From positions 62,001 to 126,000 of the forward strand of contig QHVI01000030.1 of the NCBI GenBank assembly GCA_003223515.1: 64,000 bases of DNA, written 5' to 3'. Below the pieces are notes generated by a model. It did not search any database, was not told where the DNA came from, and was given only the letters and a program-made list of their open reading frames with translations. The translations under genes and the position numbers were made by a program. This document shows, in pieces, positions 17,586 through 26,431 of the stretch (the stretch's first letter is position 1; every line of letters begins with the position of its first letter). Source of the DNA: Candidatus Angelobacter sp. Gp1-AA117. Lineage in GTDB: Bacteria > Acidobacteriota > Terriglobia > Terriglobales > Acidobacteriaceae.

Positions 17586-18325
17586 TGGTGAATAAGCTCC
17601 GTAAGTGCATGGTTCCACTGCTCAAGCTGGGCCAGCTTGGGCAGATCTGTATTGCGTGCAGTTGACTCGGGAATCAACAGGTATCCGAGCCAGGTTAATA
17701 AACTCAAATTGAAAGCGATGATTCGTGCGAAATTAACCGCGACCTCCGCTGTATGCCCAAAATGCAGGCGCATCGATACAGCCACTAATTCCACGCTGAT
17801 GAATATCCCGAATCCCAATGCCACGCCGAATAGGTACTGCCTCCAATGCAAGCCAAAGGCGCTGGCAAACAGGAAAAGAAAAACTAACAAACCTACTTCG
17901 ATGGTGCGCGTAGCCTCTTCCACCACCAGCATTGTCGACATGAGGGGATTGTGGTCGCCCGAAGATTGCGAATAAAAAACAATGCACCCAAGAAGCATTA
18001 AACCCAGGGCGCTCCACTGGAAAATTGACCGGGCGAGGGTACGCAGTGCGGGATAAGAATTCAAAAGTGTGCGAAAGATCTCATAAAAGATGCCAAACCC
18101 CAGGAGAAGTCCCAGCACCTCGGTAAACCAATACACCTGGTTATAAGCCAGCTTTGAAAAGCGTAAGCTGTAAAGGCTGAGTCCCATCATCAAACCAAAG
18201 ATGGAATAAATTGTAAAAACGGGGAAGTTTTTCCATGTCTTCTTGGCAAGAAGTACGATGGCAAGCAGTGCCTGAAGCACCATGCCTGCAATCCAAAGCT
18301 GCGGGAGAAGCACTTTTAACGACAT
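17582..18325 (-). CDS. Polytopic membrane hypothetical protein (247 aa)
   Basis: About seven hydrophobic segments are visible, beginning with LWIAGMVLQALLAIVLLAKK and ending with IIAFNLSLLTWLGYLLIPE. The architecture resembles seven-helix sensor-type membrane domains of unknown function that are frequent in Acidobacteriota. There is no soluble catalytic domain. The stop overlaps the next gene's start by ATGA. Substrate or signal is unknown. Confidence 0.78.
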   Translation of the reverse strand: MSLKVLLPQLWIAGMVLQALLAIVLLAKKTWKNFPVFTIYSIFGLMMGLSLYSLRFSKLAYNQVYWFTEVLGLLLGFGIFYEIFRTLLNSYPALRTLARSIFQWSALGLMLLGCIVFYSQSSGDHNPLMSTMLVVEEATRTIEVGLLVFLFLFASAFGLHWRQYLFGVALGFGIFISVELVAVSMRLHFGHTAEVAVNFARIIAFNLSLLTWLGYLLIPESTARNTDLPKLAQLEQWNHALTELIHQ

Positions 18326-18387
18326 ATTCAGTAAGAGGATACTTCCAATTGCGCCGCCTCACAATCCTTTTAACAGCTCTCATTACC

Positions 18388-18591
18388 TCAGTTACTTATA
18401 AGAGGCATCGGGTCACAATTTACCGTTGGGCAATCTGGCATGGGCCAAGGTCCATCTGGTTGAGGAGCTGATGGACCGGGCTTTGGCAGCGGAACACTCG
18501 GACCATCTGTTAAAGCCGTACCAAGCGCCACGTTGGTTAAAGACAGCATTCCCGAAATGAGAACGATCCGGGCCGTTAGTTTCATGCTCAT
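18388..18591 (-). CDS. Possible small secreted proline-rich protein (67 aa)
   Basis: The frame begins MSMKLTARIVLISGMLSLTN, a plausible signal peptide, followed by a Pro-rich tail with two cysteines (PMPDCPTVNCDPMPLI). A GAGG lies nine bases before the ATG. It stands alone and has no recognised relatives. Short length and skewed composition keep the call tentative. Confidence 0.4.
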   Translation of the reverse strand: MSMKLTARIVLISGMLSLTNVALGTALTDGPSVPLPKPGPSAPQPDGPWPMPDCPTVNCDPMPLISN

Positions 18592-18987
18592 TTGATGAAT
18601 CCTCGAATCCTAGGGGAGATTCTGCAACCTGGGGGAACTCGATAAATTATTCCAGAATGCCGGGAATGTCCAACATAATCATAGGCTGATTGACATTTTC
18701 CAGACTCGGAACAGGATTTCCACCCGGTCCAATTTTGGGAAAGATTTTAACCCAAATAGCCGGCTGCAAATCACAAAAGTGCAGCCATAAACGGCTTCTC
18801 ATACTCAAGATAAGGCCAATCACAAATTCTTCCTGGGGCCAGTTTCTGTCGCTGGACTTTTGTCGTGCCCACCTATCTGAGCCTGTTTGCCCCCCAGCCC
18901 TTTCGCCAGATCGGGAGAAAAACAGATAAAGCTTGATCTGCATCCAATAAAAGATAATAATTTATCCAATTGTGGAGAGAATAGCCG
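18592..18987. other. Spacer before the toxin-antitoxin pair
   Basis: About 395 bp. A 98-codon frame on the minus strand (18943-18647) ends with a protein-like stretch, but it has no ribosome site and its beginning is unlikely, so it is only a possibility. The right end (18930-18975) is AT-rich with TTGATC and GATAAT about 17 bp apart, a plausible promoter for the antitoxin gene. Confidence 0.4.
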
Positions 18988-19425
18988 ATGGCGGTTAAAG
19001 CTGCATTACCAGATCTTGGTCTGGGGCCGAACAAGATTCCTGATTTTACCGAGAAGGAGACACAAGAGAAGCTGAGCCGCTCGGCTATGCAGGCATTCTT
19101 CCAGATCGTGGAAAAATGGGAGCTTACAACAGCCCAGGCCATCCCATTGTTCGGGAAAATCTCAGAGAGCGGCTTTTTTGAGCTAAAAAAGAAGCAGGAC
19201 AGGGCTTTGTCCCAGGATGAACTCACGCGTGTTTCGCTTGTGATTGGAATTTTTAAGGCTTTAAACATTCTTTTCAATGAGAAGCTCGCGAATCAGTGGG
19301 TCACGCGTCCTAACAAGAATCCAATGTTCAAAGAAGCGCGCCCAATCGATTTTATGATCAAGGGCGGCATTCCTGGGATGCTGAGCGTCCGCAGATTCTT
19401 AGATAGCGCAAGGGGAGGCCGGTAA
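18988..19425 (+). CDS. Xre/MbcA/ParS-type antitoxin
   Basis: The 145-residue protein starts after GGAGAG. It contains an N-terminal helical region (EKLSRSAMQAFFQIVEKWEL) and a C-terminal DUF2384-like toxin-binding domain with LGIFKALN-type text (SLVIGIFKALNILFNEKLAN) and the family's ending LSVRRFLDSARGG. It sits 5 bp before a RES-domain gene, the usual partner. It should neutralise the toxin and repress the shared promoter. Confidence 0.88.
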   Translation: MAVKAALPDLGLGPNKIPDFTEKETQEKLSRSAMQAFFQIVEKWELTTAQAIPLFGKISESGFFELKKKQDRALSQDELTRVSLVIGIFKALNILFNEKLANQWVTRPNKNPMFKEARPIDFMIKGGIPGMLSVRRFLDSARGGR

Positions 19426-19430
19426 AGTAA

Positions 19431-20105
19431 GTGCCCGACAGAACTCCCCCTGTTCTGGATCTTGATGTTCGTGATACTCACCGGTTGATTCCCGCTCGAT
19501 ATGCGGACGGCGGAGCCTCTGTACTTGCGCGGCTCACAGACAACGACGATGTTCTCAGTGATATTTTCGAGCTCGATAACGCCACCAATTACCGCCTTGC
19601 AGCAGAGGAAGGCCATCTGCCCGGCATGGATGCAAGAGAGTTGGTGTTCGGCATCCCCAGGTACCGAATCATCAATGCCGCTTTCTGCCATCCTTCTCCC
19701 ACGGGGTCCCGGTTCAACTCATCTGACCGGGGCGCGTGGTACTCGGCATTCGAGCTGGAGACATCGCAGCAAGAAGTTGCATACCACAAACAAAAGCTGT
19801 TGCAAGAGACGGGTTGGGATGAACCCGAAATTTCAGATTACGTAGATTATCTGGCCGATTTTCACGCCGCGTTTCACGACATAAGGGGAAATAATGCGTA
19901 TGCCGACTGTCTTCACCCAGACAGCTATGTTGCATCTCAAGCCTTGGCGGCGCAGCTGTGGGAACCCACAATTCTTTGCATGACTTCTGGCAATTCAAGA
20001 AATTCCGTCCGGCAAAGTAATTTGCCGGACGGCCCCATAGTAGACTTCCTAGGCCTCTACGGCAGAATGGTGATTGACTTGTGGTATTGCGAGAAATGCA
20101 GGTAA
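19431..20105 (+). CDS. RES-domain toxin, C-terminus probably altered
   Basis: The start is a GTG five bases after the antitoxin stop. RES-domain marks are SRFNSSDRGAWYSAFELETS, the QQEVAYHK helix and DSYVASQALAAQLWE. RES toxins degrade NAD+ and are held in check by the Xre/ParS partner. After SGNSRNSVRQ, where the family normally continues with a final strand, the frame runs into a perfect hairpin at 20005-20032 and then 49 bp into the 3' end of the opposite gene. The last 25 or so residues (LPDGPIVDFLGLYGRMVID) do not look like RES protein, so activity may be reduced or lost. Confidence 0.82.
   Translation: MPDRTPPVLDLDVRDTHRLIPARYADGGASVLARLTDNDDVLSDIFELDNATNYRLAAEEGHLPGMDARELVFGIPRYRIINAAFCHPSPTGSRFNSSDRGAWYSAFELETSQQEVAYHKQKLLQETGWDEPEISDYVDYLADFHAAFHDIRGNNAYADCLHPDSYVASQALAAQLWEPTILCMTSGNSRNSVRQSNLPDGPIVDFLGLYGRMVIDLWYCEKCR
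20005..20032. terminator. Perfect 12-bp hairpin in the tail of the RES gene
   Basis: CCGTCCGGCAAA pairs perfectly with TTTGCCGGACGG around a GTAA loop. It lies inside the annotated 3' end of the RES frame and between two convergent genes, so it may be the real terminator of both. There is no long T run. Confidence 0.5.
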
Positions 20106-21736
20106 TTCCACCCGTTGATCACCCGGTCCCACGCTCCCAGATAGAAGGTATGGGCACAGTTGATTGAGGTGAGATCGCCCGGCACCGTGGCGTGCCACGC
20201 TGGCGCCGGAACCGTTCCTCCCGCCACTCCGAGCCACTCTTTGGTGGGAACCGGAGTGTAGCTCTGCGATGTAATGCCCGCTGACTGGTTGTCGCCCCAC
20301 ATTGCGGAGAGGCTCCAGCTCAGCAGGTGCTTTTCCGGGTCCTTGGCTGTGATCGTGAACTGGAACTGGTCGTTCGCCCCAGTCGATCCAACATGCACCA
20401 TCGCGCAGGTCGAGACCGGAGTGCCGTTGTGGAGTATCTGGTCAATGGAAGCCACTGGCCAGCCATTGTCTACCATGATCTGCACATGACGGCCCGCGTC
20501 AGTGGCGTGGCCGATTTCCGTGGCTGCATTGGCCGCGCTGAAGATGCGCACAGCCACGTTTCGCAGCCCATTCGCAATCGGTGGATTCGCATCGGTATGG
20601 ATGAACCCGCCCAGCCATTGGTTGAGCCAGACTTCTCCCGCCGGACGCACCGGGAAAAATATCCCGTTCACCGGAGAGGTAGTGATCGCATCGAAATTGC
20701 CGGTCCCGGCATTCAGGCGGTAATCGGTGAAAGGCGCAGTCTGCGCGACTCCGCCAACCTCCACCACATAGAAGTGTGCTCCCGCCGTGGACGCACCCTG
20801 ATGGTTGACCATCACCGGGACTGAGCCCCCAAAGGGCGCGTCTTTCACCTGGAAGAAGTAGCTTGGATCAACCGTGGTGTCGGCGAAACCATTCACGATT
20901 CTGTTGAAAGGCACGTATCCGAATCCCAGCAGGATTGTGCCCGTCGATGTGTATGGCAGCAGTTGCAGCTTGCTGATGATCTGGTCGCTGCACACCAGCA
21001 CCTCTCCCGCACCGGCGGGAATAGCGTCGGATGGACGGAACGGCACGTTGGCGATGCGCGTGACCGTTGCCGGCGACGACGCGATGTTGACGATGGTTAC
21101 ATGGTTGGCGGGGTCGCGCTCGGTAGTGATCAACTGGCTCTCGCCTGAGCCGAGGAAGTTCACGAAGAAGGGCGCGGTCAGGCCGGTAGTGATGACTTCA
21201 CGATGTCCGTCAGCCAGCCGGATGCGAGTGATCCTGCCGCCTGTCTGCTCGGATACGTAAGCGAAATCGCGCGCTGTGGTGATTGCAAGCCCTACAGCTC
21301 CCTGCAATCCGCCGATGATGGAAGTTTTTGTGCCGGTGGTAAGGTCAATGCGCAGCAACCGTCCCGCGGGCGCAAATTCCACCACATAGGCCTGGGAGCG
21401 GTCTTCATCGAGCACGATCTGGTGAGGCGCGGTCATGCCCGTGGCAACTACCGTCGCGTGGACGCGATTGGCATTCAGCAGGTCAACCTTCAGGAGCGAT
21501 CCTGCTCCGGCAGTGCTGCCGCGCTCGGTGACATAGGCATGGCGTCCATCGCGGCTCAGTGCGATATGTTCCAGCAGTTGATACCCCGTGCCGATGAGGG
21601 TGTCCGCGTGGGTTGCGACGTTCAGGCGATGAAATTCGCCATCGAACTCCACAAAAAATAACTGGTTGGTGGACACATTGTAAGCTCCGCCTACAACTCC
21701 ATCCATGCCGGGTAAAATTGTGACTGGTGTAATCAT
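20057..21736 (-). CDS. Large beta-propeller (NHL/YVTN-like) protein
   Basis: The 559-residue protein has no clear signal peptide. Residues 10-270 form propeller-like repeats (HIALSRDGRHAYVTERGS, PHQIVLDEDRSQAYVVEFAP, GLAITTARDFAYVSEQTGGR). The C-terminal 270 residues read as beta-sandwich modules (SVPVMVNHQGASTAGAHFYV, NDQFQFTITAKDPEKHLLSW). It probably binds a ligand or polymer; no catalytic motif is evident. Stand-alone gene, convergent with the toxin gene. Confidence 0.75.
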   Translation of the reverse strand: MITPVTILPGMDGVVGGAYNVSTNQLFFVEFDGEFHRLNVATHADTLIGTGYQLLEHIALSRDGRHAYVTERGSTAGAGSLLKVDLLNANRVHATVVATGMTAPHQIVLDEDRSQAYVVEFAPAGRLLRIDLTTGTKTSIIGGLQGAVGLAITTARDFAYVSEQTGGRITRIRLADGHREVITTGLTAPFFVNFLGSGESQLITTERDPANHVTIVNIASSPATVTRIANVPFRPSDAIPAGAGEVLVCSDQIISKLQLLPYTSTGTILLGFGYVPFNRIVNGFADTTVDPSYFFQVKDAPFGGSVPVMVNHQGASTAGAHFYVVEVGGVAQTAPFTDYRLNAGTGNFDAITTSPVNGIFFPVRPAGEVWLNQWLGGFIHTDANPPIANGLRNVAVRIFSAANAATEIGHATDAGRHVQIMVDNGWPVASIDQILHNGTPVSTCAMVHVGSTGANDQFQFTITAKDPEKHLLSWSLSAMWGDNQSAGITSQSYTPVPTKEWLGVAGGTVPAPAWHATVPGDLTSINCAHTFYLGAWDRVINGWNYLHFSQYHKSITILP

Positions 21737-22089
21737 TTCTTTCTTTTCTCCTCTTCAATTACAGGCTTCGCCCCACGCGCATTCCCGGCTCCTTCGCGAC
21801 AGCCCGTAAGTGTCTGGCTGCGCTCTGTGGTGTTGCAAATAAGCGTGAAGGGCTAATTCCGGTTCTCTATTGAAGACGCAGCCGGCACAGCCTTCCCTAA
21901 AAGAATTTGAGGCGCGTCGCAAATTGAATGTAGGCTGCTCTGCACGACCGAAGGTCGGGTTGACGTTGATCTTGGTTTTGGCTCAAGGGCCAGTGACGAA
22001 GGGCATTTCTTCCTGGTTTGGCTAACTGCCAATTACTATTTGCTCATTGCTCTTTGATAAAATGACCGTACCAGGACTTCCAGTCATGT
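21737..22089. other. Spacer before tRNA-Pro
   Basis: About 350 bp with no credible gene. A small hairpin CGACCGAAGGTCGG is seen near 21946-21960. The stretch just before the tRNA (TTGCTC and GATAAAAT at about 22038-22062) could hold its promoter. Confidence 0.45.
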
Positions 22090-22169
<80 letters not shown>

Positions 22170-22182
22170 AACTCTTGGCGAA

Positions 22183-23292
22183 TCAAGCCAATAGCCGCGT
22201 GGTCGGCTCTTTTGTTAATTCCGTCAATTCAGGACTGTGCCCATTTTTGTGCCCACCCCCTAGCCGTTCCATTGCGCCAAGCACGGCATTTTCTGAGGGA
22301 TGTACATATCGGGCTGAAATGGTAATAGAACTGTGCCCAGCGATACGGGCGAGAGTCCAAGCATCACAACCGGACTCTCCCAGCCTTGTAAGAAACGTGT
22401 GGCGCAAGCTGTAGAGCACGAATGGGCGCACCTTGGCAAGACGTAAAGCATTGCGGTGTTGCTTCTTGAGGCTGCAAGGTTCAACGTGTCCGCTCTTGGT
22501 GGACGCGGGCCATATCCAACCCTCTGCGGGCTTGCCTGCGCTCTCCCAGCGTGTTTCCAGAATGGCTCTGACTCTGGGAGTCATTGGGAGCACTCGCCGG
22601 GCTGCCGCTGTCTTGCCATGCGTCACAAGAAACGTGCCATTGCGTCCATTCGACCAAGTAATGGACTCCCAGCGCAAACGGTAGCACTCTTCCGGGCGCA
22701 AGCCTGAATCAACGAGAACTGTGGCGACAGCCGCCAATTGCTCCGTAGCGGCAGAGAGGTATCGTGCTTCTTCTTCCGGGCTAACGACTCGCTCCCGATG
22801 GCGCTCTCCCGGTAATCGTTTGATATTGGGCGCAGAGGGCAATTCCCCCCATTCAACAGCCAAGCGCAAGATGCGCCGGAGCACCCGCAAGGAACTGTTT
22901 ACAGAACTGACTTGCAGCCCTTGCGCTTGCCGATATGCCGCGAACTCCGCAGCACGTTCGCCTGTAATCTCATCTAGCCGTAAATTCGCAAGGGGTTTGT
23001 AATTCCTAGCTGCTCGTAACCCGACGCGATAAAAATCCAGCCATGTTTTAGGGGATGATTTTTCAAAAGTTGCTTTTGCCCAAGGCTCAAATCGCTTATC
23101 GCAAAATTCCGCAAACGTTAGGCTCTGCTTCTTATCCCGTATTCCCACTTCGCCTTTTGCGAGTGACGTGCGGTGCGCTGCCTCCATCTGACGCGCCACT
23201 TTGTCATTGCCCTGTTTAGTTGATTCTCGAATCGCTTCGCTGTTCCACATGAACTTGTACCAGTAGATTTTGCCTCTTTTGTAAATTGCCAT
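22183..23292 (-). CDS. Tyrosine-recombinase integrase
   Basis: The start chosen is ATG 23292 ([20 protein letters not shown]), the usual opening of this integrase group; the frame extends further upstream but overlaps the previous gene. At 369 residues it has an arm/SAM-like N-domain ([20 protein letters not shown]) and a catalytic domain with Arg ([14 protein letters not shown]), the HxxR box as [10 protein letters not shown], the second His in [15 protein letters not shown] and the Tyr nucleophile in that last motif. It should integrate and excise the island at tRNA-Pro. Its 3' end contains two TGTGCCCA words that recur near the internal att site. Confidence 0.95.
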   Translation of the reverse strand: MAIYKRGKIYWYKFMWNSEAIRESTKQGNDKVARQMEAAHRTSLAKGEVGIRDKKQSLTFAEFCDKRFEPWAKATFEKSSPKTWLDFYRVGLRAARNYKPLANLRLDEITGERAAEFAAYRQAQGLQVSSVNSSLRVLRRILRLAVEWGELPSAPNIKRLPGERHRERVVSPEEEARYLSAATEQLAAVATVLVDSGLRPEECYRLRWESITWSNGRNGTFLVTHGKTAAARRVLPMTPRVRAILETRWESAGKPAEGWIWPASTKSGHVEPCSLKKQHRNALRLAKVRPFVLYSLRHTFLTRLGESGCDAWTLARIAGHSSITISARYVHPSENAVLGAMERLGGGHKNGHSPELTELTKEPTTRLLA

Positions 23293-23296
23293 TGGT

Positions 23297-24022
23297 TTAT
23301 TCCTTTGTTGTGTTTCTTCTGTTTTTGAACTTGCGGGATTGTTCCTGTGTTCTCGTTTTCTTACGTTTTGCTGAAAGCCGCTGTTTGTGTCCCTCACGCT
23401 TCCAATAATCAAGAGCAAACTGCCTTTGGGCTTCAGCCTTGCAATCGGCGTTATCACACATCTTTTGATCTTTGCGGTTAGCGACAAAATAAGGGGCAGG
23501 ACAGGCCCGGTTCTGGCAGATTCGGAGATAGTCGTATCTATCCAACACAGCCTGAACCAGCGCAGCCCGCAGACTGCCTGGGTTGGGAATCAATTTTCTG
23601 TCACGCAACGAGCAGATGAAAGGCGGATATGAGTAGCTATAGAACTCAATTATTTCGCGCTGTGTTGCCTTCATGGAAGGCTGCCGCATGAGCCATGAGT
23701 TAAGCAACAATGGAGTGCGTGTGCTGCCTGACCAGATTTCCCTTAGCTGGTTGCGTAGGGTAATGTAATTTGCCTCTGGCTCTTGCGGAAACGACACGAA
23801 AGTCCTAACAAGCCGAGACACCCCATCATCTTTCAGATTTGCAATTTCTCTCAATAACTGAGGTTGCCGAATTCGTGATTCAAATTGACTCAATTCAGAA
23901 ACTTCATCCACGTGAAGAAGACACAGACGCTGAATTTCTTCGAGACTGTTTGCCTCCTCTAACTTCGCCCTGAATGCCTCAGTCCTGCTTGAGAGTTTCC
24001 TTGGGTGTCGCTGCGTCATCAT
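23297..24022 (-). CDS. Zinc-finger-like hypothetical protein, integrase-coupled
   Basis: The start chosen is ATG 24022, preceded by AGAGGG, giving 241 residues; a longer frame to 24142 begins with unlikely hydrophobic text. The C-terminal third has a CGNR-like metal-binding pattern (RICQNRACPAPYFVANRKDQ then KMCDNADC) followed by a strongly basic tail (KRLSAKRKKTRTQEQ-type). The stop is four bases before the integrase start, so both are probably co-transcribed. It may be a DNA-binding partner of the integrase or an island regulator; function unknown. Confidence 0.75.
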   Translation of the reverse strand: MMTQRHPRKLSSRTEAFRAKLEEANSLEEIQRLCLLHVDEVSELSQFESRIRQPQLLREIANLKDDGVSRLVRTFVSFPQEPEANYITLRNQLREIWSGSTRTPLLLNSWLMRQPSMKATQREIIEFYSYSYPPFICSLRDRKLIPNPGSLRAALVQAVLDRYDYLRICQNRACPAPYFVANRKDQKMCDNADCKAEAQRQFALDYWKREGHKQRLSAKRKKTRTQEQSRKFKNRRNTTKE

Positions 24023-24092
24023 CTTGCCCTCTTGCTTTAGTAGTATATAACAACAACAACTAAAGATAAAATAGAATTGTTGGAGGTTGAAA
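24023..24092. promoter_or_regulatory. Divergent promoter region of the island
   Basis: Only 70 bp separate the divergent genes. The stretch is AT-rich, with CAACAA at about 24052-24060 facing TTGTTG at about 24076-24081, an inverted pair that could be the operator of one of the small HTH proteins. AGATAAAATAG between them could hold a -10 element. Confidence 0.4.
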
Positions 24093-24266
24093 ATGAAGCC
24101 AGAGCACCTGTCAGTTGTGGAGATGTGCCGGACATTGGGCATCTCTCTTGATAACGCTTATCGCCTGATTTATTCCGGCAAGATCGAAGCCAAAAAAGTT
24201 GATGGGAAGTGGCAAGTGTCGCGCCTCTCCGTTATGGAACGGCTACGCAGGAGGAAACATGCTTAA
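24093..24266 (+). CDS. Small excisionase-like HTH protein (57 aa)
   Basis: The ATG at 24093 is preceded by GGAGG at 24082. The 57-residue product (MKPEHLSVVEMCRTLGISLD ... NAYRLIYSGKIEAKKVDG) reads as a winged helix-turn-helix of the MerR/Xis type, with the typical IYSGKIEAKKVDGKW hairpin and basic tail. Its stop overlaps the next gene's start (ATGCTTAA). It is a good candidate for the island's recombination directionality factor. Confidence 0.78.
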   Translation: MKPEHLSVVEMCRTLGISLDNAYRLIYSGKIEAKKVDGKWQVSRLSVMERLRRRKHA

Positions 24267-24465
24267 CGTTGACTCGGAATCCCTGAAGCCTGCGAATGGT
24301 GCGCCTGAATTGCTAACGTTAGACGAACTCGCATCCTCTTGGAAGATTTCAAAAAGCACGATTCGGAAATGGATTCGGCAAGGCAAACTAAAACCTGTGC
24401 GGCTCTGTCGCCGTGTGCTTATCAGTCATGAAGAAGCTCAAAGGTTTTGCAGGGAGAATCAATGA
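24259..24465 (+). CDS. Second small HTH protein (68 aa), excisionase/HTH_17 type
   Basis: The ATG at 24259 lies after AGGAGG (24247-24253) and overlaps the previous stop. The 68-residue product has the helix-turn-helix LTLDELASSWKISKSTIRKW followed by IRQGKLKPVRLCRRVLI, the standard excisionase/MerR fold ending in a short helix (HEEAQRFCRENQ). The tandem pair of Xis-like genes suggests one acts in excision and one in regulation, but they cannot be told apart here. The next, broken gene starts at its stop. Confidence 0.82.
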   Translation: MLNVDSESLKPANGAPELLTLDELASSWKISKSTIRKWIRQGKLKPVRLCRRVLISHEEAQRFCRENQ

Positions 24466-25426
24466 ATGTTGCCAAACTCAGACTCTCAAGAGAATGCTGG
24501 CGCGACTTTGGCACGATTGCCCATCTTTCCAAAAGACGCACTTGTTGGTTCATTGGGAGAACTGGCTACAGTGCTTGCAGAAGGTACAGAAGTACCGCCG
24601 GAATTTATTTTCGCGGCTGCTTTGACATTCTTCGGTGCAATGCTTTTGATACACGTCTTTATACAGTCTTATTGGGTGATTCTGGTGATCCGAAAAAGAC
24701 TACTGCCTTGAAAAAGACACGGCATTTTTTTGACAGTCTTGGAAGCACTAAAATGCCGCACATTGAGCAAGGCATTGGCAGTGCAGAGGGTTTGGCGCGA
24801 GTGTTGGCCCAATATCCCGACACACTGTTGGCATATGACGAACTCCGCTCACTACTGGATAAAGCTAAGGCACAGTCATCGGTATTGCTGCCGATGATTG
24901 CCGGATTGTACGAAGGTCACGAATGGGACAATACGATTAAAAATTCCCAGATCGGATAGTTGCACAAGTGGCGGCCTCTCACGCCGGGGCCGTGCCGCGC
25001 AGATTTCCTGTTGATGATGAGGCAAAGGCGGCCTTTGAGAAATGGTATATCGCTCTCCCATCTAGTCCCCACACTACGCGGTTGGATACTCTTGGACGCT
25101 CTCTGATGGTGTTATTTGCAGTCACTATGAATAAGGCGCAGGTTGATGCTGAAGTTATTGGCTTAGTTCTTCAGGTGCTGGATTATGAGTTTCGCGTTCG
25201 CATTGCGACTGATCCCATTGATGCAGACAACGCAATTGCGAAGTTGGAGGAAAAAATACGCCGTTACCTCCGTATACATCCTGATTCCAGCGTTCGGAAC
25301 GTGCGGCGCAATATCAACGCAGATCGCCAAGGTATATGGGCATTTCAACATGCCATCGAAAATTTGACTAAGAGCCATGAAGTTCGTGAGGTTAATAAGA
25401 AGCTTCGCTTGGTAGAAGCACCATGA
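24466..25426 (+). pseudogene. Broken DUF3987-like primase/helicase ATPase
   Basis: Three consecutive frames together make one degraded protein. Frame one starts MLPNSDSQENAGATLARLPI and reaches PPEFIFAAALTFFGAM at about 24645. Frame two gives the Walker A-like LYTVLLGDSGDPKKTTALKK and Walker B-like TLLAYDELRSLLDKAKAQSS, stopping at 24959. Frame three continues VPRRFPVDDEAKAAFEKWYI to 25426. At least two frameshifts, and apparently an internal deletion near 24950, inactivate it. DUF3987 proteins are typical of integrative elements. The last part could still be translated as a 150-residue fragment. Confidence 0.75.
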
Positions 25427-25536
25427 ATACAGGCAGGCCCGGATGTCGTCAAATATGTCGTCATTGCTGGAACGCTGCTAAATGGCCGAAACGCAAAGAT
25501 TTAAGGGAATATCTGACCTTTGTCATCACTCGATAG
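25423..25536 (+). CDS. Possible small Cys-rich protein (37 aa)
   Basis: The ATG overlaps the stop of the broken ATPase gene (ATGA). The 37-residue frame (MNTGRPGCRQICRHCWNAAK, then basic) has three cysteines in CxxxCxxC spacing. Coupled small zinc-ribbon-like genes occur in such islands, but the length makes this uncertain. Confidence 0.35.
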   Translation: MNTGRPGCRQICRHCWNAAKWPKRKDLREYLTFVITR

Positions 25537-25827
25537 ATATAGTGTTTTGTCTTTTTCAGATAAATGACATGCACGTTTATGCGGGACAAGTGCTTGATCT
25601 CATGACTCTTGTCCTCAAAATGAGTCTGACGACGATAAACGACGACACGCCTGAAAGTTCTGCATGTTATCCGGTGTCCGGGCTGGGATATTTGGCCTCC
25701 ATCGCCGTATATGTACTTTGATTAGAAATGGCCTTGGAAGCGCACTGGAAAGCCGTACAGCCATTTTTCTACGTCTAACCTACGTGTCCATGTCCAAGGG
25801 CCAGAGCAGGCCGCTGAGGGCCGTTCT

Positions 25828-26229
25828 ATGCTGTTCCAAGCGAGGAAAAGAACTGAATCACATCGCCGGGTGAAAGATGCGCTGCTGAGGGGCAGCAGCA
25901 TCTACGATGCCTTGTGTGCTGCCGGGTACAGCCCGAAGCAAGCCCGCAAGGGCCGGGCCGCGATTCCTGATGCAGTGTTTGAACTGATGACGCGGGAAGA
26001 GTTGCTGGCCTATGAATGTCTGGGAAAGAAGCTGCTGAGAGACAAGAGAAAATTGGAATGCTGCGTTGTGGGTTTCATTTACAGCAATATGATGCTAGGC
26101 CGGAATGATGGCGTTAAAGCTGCAAGGTTGCTAGGGGAGCATTGCGGGGTTTTGAAATTGACTGAGGAAGCACACATGCAAGACAAACCACTGCTGATCC
26201 TAGTTCCCAGAACCTCAATTCCAATATAA
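25828..26229 (+). CDS. Hypothetical protein with terminase-small-subunit-like N-terminus
   Basis: The 133-residue protein is basic at the start (ARKRTESHRRVKDALLRGSS) and contains YDALCAAGYSPKQARKGRAA, which resembles the HTH of phage terminase small subunits and related replication-resistance proteins. The C-terminal half is helical (DGVKAARLLGEHCGVLKLTE). No ribosome site is clear and the start may be a little downstream. It is island cargo of uncertain role. The 290 bp before it (25537-25827) hold nothing recognisable. Confidence 0.6.
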   Translation: MLFQARKRTESHRRVKDALLRGSSIYDALCAAGYSPKQARKGRAAIPDAVFELMTREELLAYECLGKKLLRDKRKLECCVVGFIYSNMMLGRNDGVKAARLLGEHCGVLKLTEEAHMQDKPLLILVPRTSIPI

Positions 26230-26242
26230 CGGAGATAACTTT

Positions 26243-26422
26243 ATGGTTGATTTTGACAAAGACGGAAATCTAATTCCAACAAAAGATGCTGTTGCAGAAA
26301 TAAACCGCAAGTATTCTGACAAGCCGCCTGAAGTCAGGGCAGTTCTTGCACAGGTGCAGACTATTCTAAGTCGGCTCCAAAAAATGAAAGCTGCTGGAAT
26401 CACTTTTGATTTTTCACAATAG
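26243..26422 (+). CDS. Small hypothetical protein (59 aa)
   Basis: GGAGA lies eight bases before the ATG. The 59-residue product starts MVDFDKDGNLIPTKDAVAEI and ends in an amphipathic helix (VLAQVQTILSRLQKMKAAGI). It follows the previous gene by 13 bp, so both are probably on one message. No family was recognised. Confidence 0.6.
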   Translation: MVDFDKDGNLIPTKDAVAEINRKYSDKPPEVRAVLAQVQTILSRLQKMKAAGITFDFSQ

Positions 26423-26431
26423 ACGTGAGTG

